Part shown: positions 5,580-7,046 of the stretch, in pieces
Position numbering within the stretch: the first letter of the stretch is position 1
Layout: each line of letters begins with the position of its first letter
NCBI GenBank assembly: GCA_934636325.1
Contig: CAKUAK010000030.1
Coordinates: 1 to 7,046 of the forward strand
DNA length: 7,046 nucleotides
Reading direction: 5' to 3'
DNA from: an uncultured Eubacteriales bacterium
Lineage (GTDB): Bacteria; Bacillota; Clostridia; Oscillospirales; Butyricicoccaceae
Notes under the pieces: generated by a model
What the model saw: the letters and a program-made list of their open reading frames with translations, nothing else
Database searches by the model: none
What the model was told of the DNA's origin: nothing
Translations under genes and position numbers: made by a program

Positions 5580-5937
5580 AATCCCTGCTGTGGGATTTAA
5601 AGAGCAGCGCGCCGATAAGCGAGAAGAATACCGCCGCCGATATTCCCCCGGCCGCCGCCGTCAGGCCGCCGGTCAGCGCGCCGAGCAGGCCGTATTGCCC
5701 GACGGCCTTCTCGACCCCCTTGGCCATGGCATAGCCGAAGCCGAAGAGGGGGGTCGTCGCGCCGCAGCCGCCCCATTTGACGATCGGCTCGTAAACGCCG
5801 ATGGCGGCGAAGAATACCCCGAGGACGACATAAGAGGTCAGGATCCTTGCCGGGGTCAGGCGGGTGCGGTCGATCAGCACCTGCGAAAAGGCACATATCA
5901 GCCCGCCGCATACAAAAGCCCTTATATATTCACTCAT
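5578..5937 (-). CDS. spoVAE: Stage V sporulation protein AE (SpoVAEb type)
   Basis: This 119-aa integral membrane protein belongs to the SpoVAC/SpoVAEb family, part of the channel that moves Ca-dipicolinate into the developing spore and out at germination. It has hydrophobic segments at about 6-25, 33-50 and 83-112, and a conserved-looking glycine-rich stretch, GGCGATTPLFGFG, at about 59-71. The overall pattern (GGLICAFSQVLID, LTPARILTSYVV, YEPIVKWGG, LTGGLTAAAGGISAA) follows B. subtilis SpoVAEb as I recall it, and the length matches. The start at 5937 is chosen because it overlaps the spoVAD stop as ATGA and GGAGG (5949-5945) lies 7 nt upstream. An open extension to 6084 lies wholly inside spoVAD and is rejected. 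Translational coupling with spoVAD is likely. The paralogue SpoVAC is less likely, because this gene sits downstream of spoVAD as AE does in known operons. Confidence 0.93.
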   Translation of the reverse strand: MSEYIRAFVCGGLICAFSQVLIDRTRLTPARILTSYVVLGVFFAAIGVYEPIVKWGGCGATTPLFGFGYAMAKGVEKAVGQYGLLGALTGGLTAAAGGISAAVFFSLIGALLFKSHSRD

Positions 5938-6941
5938 CTTCCAGCCTCCAGACATACAAGGTGACAGATGCCGGGGATGCTCTCGCCCTGGCTGGTGGTC
6001 AGGGGGCTCAGAAGCGCGCCGGTGCCGCAGAAGAGCACACGCTTGAGCGCCCCGCGGGCCATCTCGGGAAGGATGTGGCCGCACAACACGGCGGCCGAGC
6101 AGCCGCAGCCCGAGCCCCCGGCATGGACGTCCTGACGGTCGGCGTCATAGAGCATTATTCCACAGTCTGTGTAATTCGGGCCGAGGTCGAAGCCGTCGTC
6201 CTTTGCCAGCTCGAGGACGATGTCACGGCCGATCGACGCCAGATCGCCGGTGGCGATAAGATCATAGGATGCCGGGTCCTCGTCGGTGGCCGAAAAATAT
6301 CCGTGAAGGGTCTCATAGGCCGCCTGGGCCATGGCCGCCCCCATGTTGGCCGCATCGGTCACGCCGGGGTCATATATCCTGCCCGCCATGGCGCGGGTGA
6401 CGGCGATCCCGCATCCCTTGCCCGAGGTCAGAAGGACCGTGCCAGAGGCCGTCGCCGTCCATTGGGCCGTCGGGGCGCGCTGGCCGCCGTATTCAAGGGG
6501 ATAGCGGTACTGCCGCTCGGCCGAGCAGAAGTGAGAGGAGGCCGTGCACAGCGCCGTATCCTCCATGCCTCCCGAGATGAGGCAAGAGCCGAGGATAAGC
6601 GATTCGGCCATGGTCGAGCAGGCGCCGTAAAGGCCGAAGAATCGCGAGCCCAGCTGCCTTACGGCATAGCTGGTCGAGACGCACTGGTTGAGCAGATCGC
6701 CGCCCAGCACGCATCCGGCCTCGCCCGCGCTCATGCGGGCCTTTTGCAGCGCGCTGTTAAGGCTGGTCTCGACCATGGCGCGCTCGGCCTGCTCCCATGT
6801 CTCCTGGCCGAAGCGGTCGTCGGAGGCCACAACGTCGAAGCAGCCGCCCAGCGGCCCTTCGCCCTCTTTTTTGCCGACGCAGGAGGACCACGAAAGGACA
6901 TGGGGCGGGCGGTCGAAATAATATACGTCGTTCTTTCTCAT
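5934..6941 (-). CDS. spoVAD: Stage V sporulation protein AD
   Basis: This 335-aa soluble thiolase-fold protein of the SpoVA machinery binds dipicolinic acid in B. subtilis and sits at the inner spore membrane with SpoVAC and SpoVAEb. Family marks are GLYGACSTMAES (103-114) with C108 in the thiolase-nucleophile position, ASSHFCSAERQYRYPLEYGGQ (134-154) with H137, and HAGGSGCGCSA (273-283). Length equals the family norm of about 338. The ATG at 6941 has AAGGA (6956-6952) 10 nt upstream, a slightly long spacing. It is followed by spoVAE with a 4-nt overlap. In B. subtilis the operon is read by forespore sigma-G; I could not find a convincing sigma-G or sigma-A promoter in 6942-6988. The 105 nt upstream hold no gene and no spoVAC. 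The protein is rich in cysteine (16 by my count), which is notable but not diagnostic. Confidence 0.96.
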   Translation of the reverse strand: MRKNDVYYFDRPPHVLSWSSCVGKKEGEGPLGGCFDVVASDDRFGQETWEQAERAMVETSLNSALQKARMSAGEAGCVLGGDLLNQCVSTSYAVRQLGSRFFGLYGACSTMAESLILGSCLISGGMEDTALCTASSHFCSAERQYRYPLEYGGQRAPTAQWTATASGTVLLTSGKGCGIAVTRAMAGRIYDPGVTDAANMGAAMAQAAYETLHGYFSATDEDPASYDLIATGDLASIGRDIVLELAKDDGFDLGPNYTDCGIMLYDADRQDVHAGGSGCGCSAAVLCGHILPEMARGALKRVLFCGTGALLSPLTTSQGESIPGICHLVCLEAGR

Positions 6942-6988
6942 ATTTCACACATCCTTATGCCATCATATATAGCTATCTTTCCCCGTTT

Positions 6989-7046
6989 ATTTTTAAATAT
7001 GAATAGCCCCCGGGCATATGCCCGGGGGCTATTCATATTTAAAAAT
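6989..7046. repeat. 58-bp perfect palindrome at the window end
   Basis: Every base from 6989 to 7017 pairs with 7018 to 7046, centred on CATATG. The core is AGCCCCCGGG...CCCGGGGGCT, flanked by A/T-rich arms (ATTTTTAAATATGAAT and its complement). As RNA it makes a GC-rich hairpin with U-rich sequence on the 3' side in either direction, so a bidirectional intrinsic terminator is the simplest reading. It stands 47 bp upstream of the spoVAD start. The symmetry reaches the last base given, so it may continue outside. Confidence 0.9.

Overview
The window looks like chromosomal DNA from an endospore-forming member of the Bacillota, most likely class Clostridia and perhaps an Oscillospiraceae-type gut lineage. 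Three things suggest this: a spoVAD-spoVAE pair (spore dipicolinate uptake), a threonyl-tRNA synthetase behind a T-box leader, and a secreted protein ending in three SLH domains of the 'CTRAxxVTFLxRA' type. Coding sequence is GC-rich by eye. The family calls come from recognising motifs; no database was searched.

Layout. 1-129: non-coding DNA with a terminator-like hairpin and a second long dyad. 130-564 (+): ElaA-family GNAT acetyltransferase, followed by its own terminator. 604-633: hairpin ending the thrS transcript that arrives from the right. 659-2557 (-): thrS. 2558-2916: thrS control region, comprising ribosome-binding site, T-box attenuator and a near-consensus sigma-A promoter read leftward. 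2917-3139: second half of a divergent intergenic region, with a GC-rich hairpin, an extended -10 promoter read rightward and two overlapping perfect dyads. 3140-5530 (+): 796-aa surface protein with signal peptide, GLUG-like repeats, a bacterial repeat domain and three SLH domains. 5549-5579: terminator shared by the converging genes. 5578-5937 and 5934-6941 (-): spoVAE and spoVAD, overlapping by ATGA. 6989-7046: a perfect 58-bp palindrome that runs to the last base of the window.

How the parts work together. thrS should be induced when uncharged tRNA-Thr accumulates and stabilises the antiterminator; the terminator and antiterminator compete for the same CUCUG strand. The surface protein should be made as an exported, wall-anchored product from its own promoter. 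The dyads just downstream of its -10 look like an operator or an alternative RNA fold. SpoVAD and SpoVAE are expected to act together in the inner forespore membrane when the spore core fills with dipicolinic acid. Their usual partner spoVAC is not in the 105 nt upstream of spoVAD.

I found no mobile element, CRISPR array, rRNA or tRNA gene, and no clearly new multi-gene system. The most noteworthy signals are the overlapping dyads before the SLH gene, the cysteine ladder in its repeats, the 58-bp palindrome at the window edge and the architecture of the thrS T-box.
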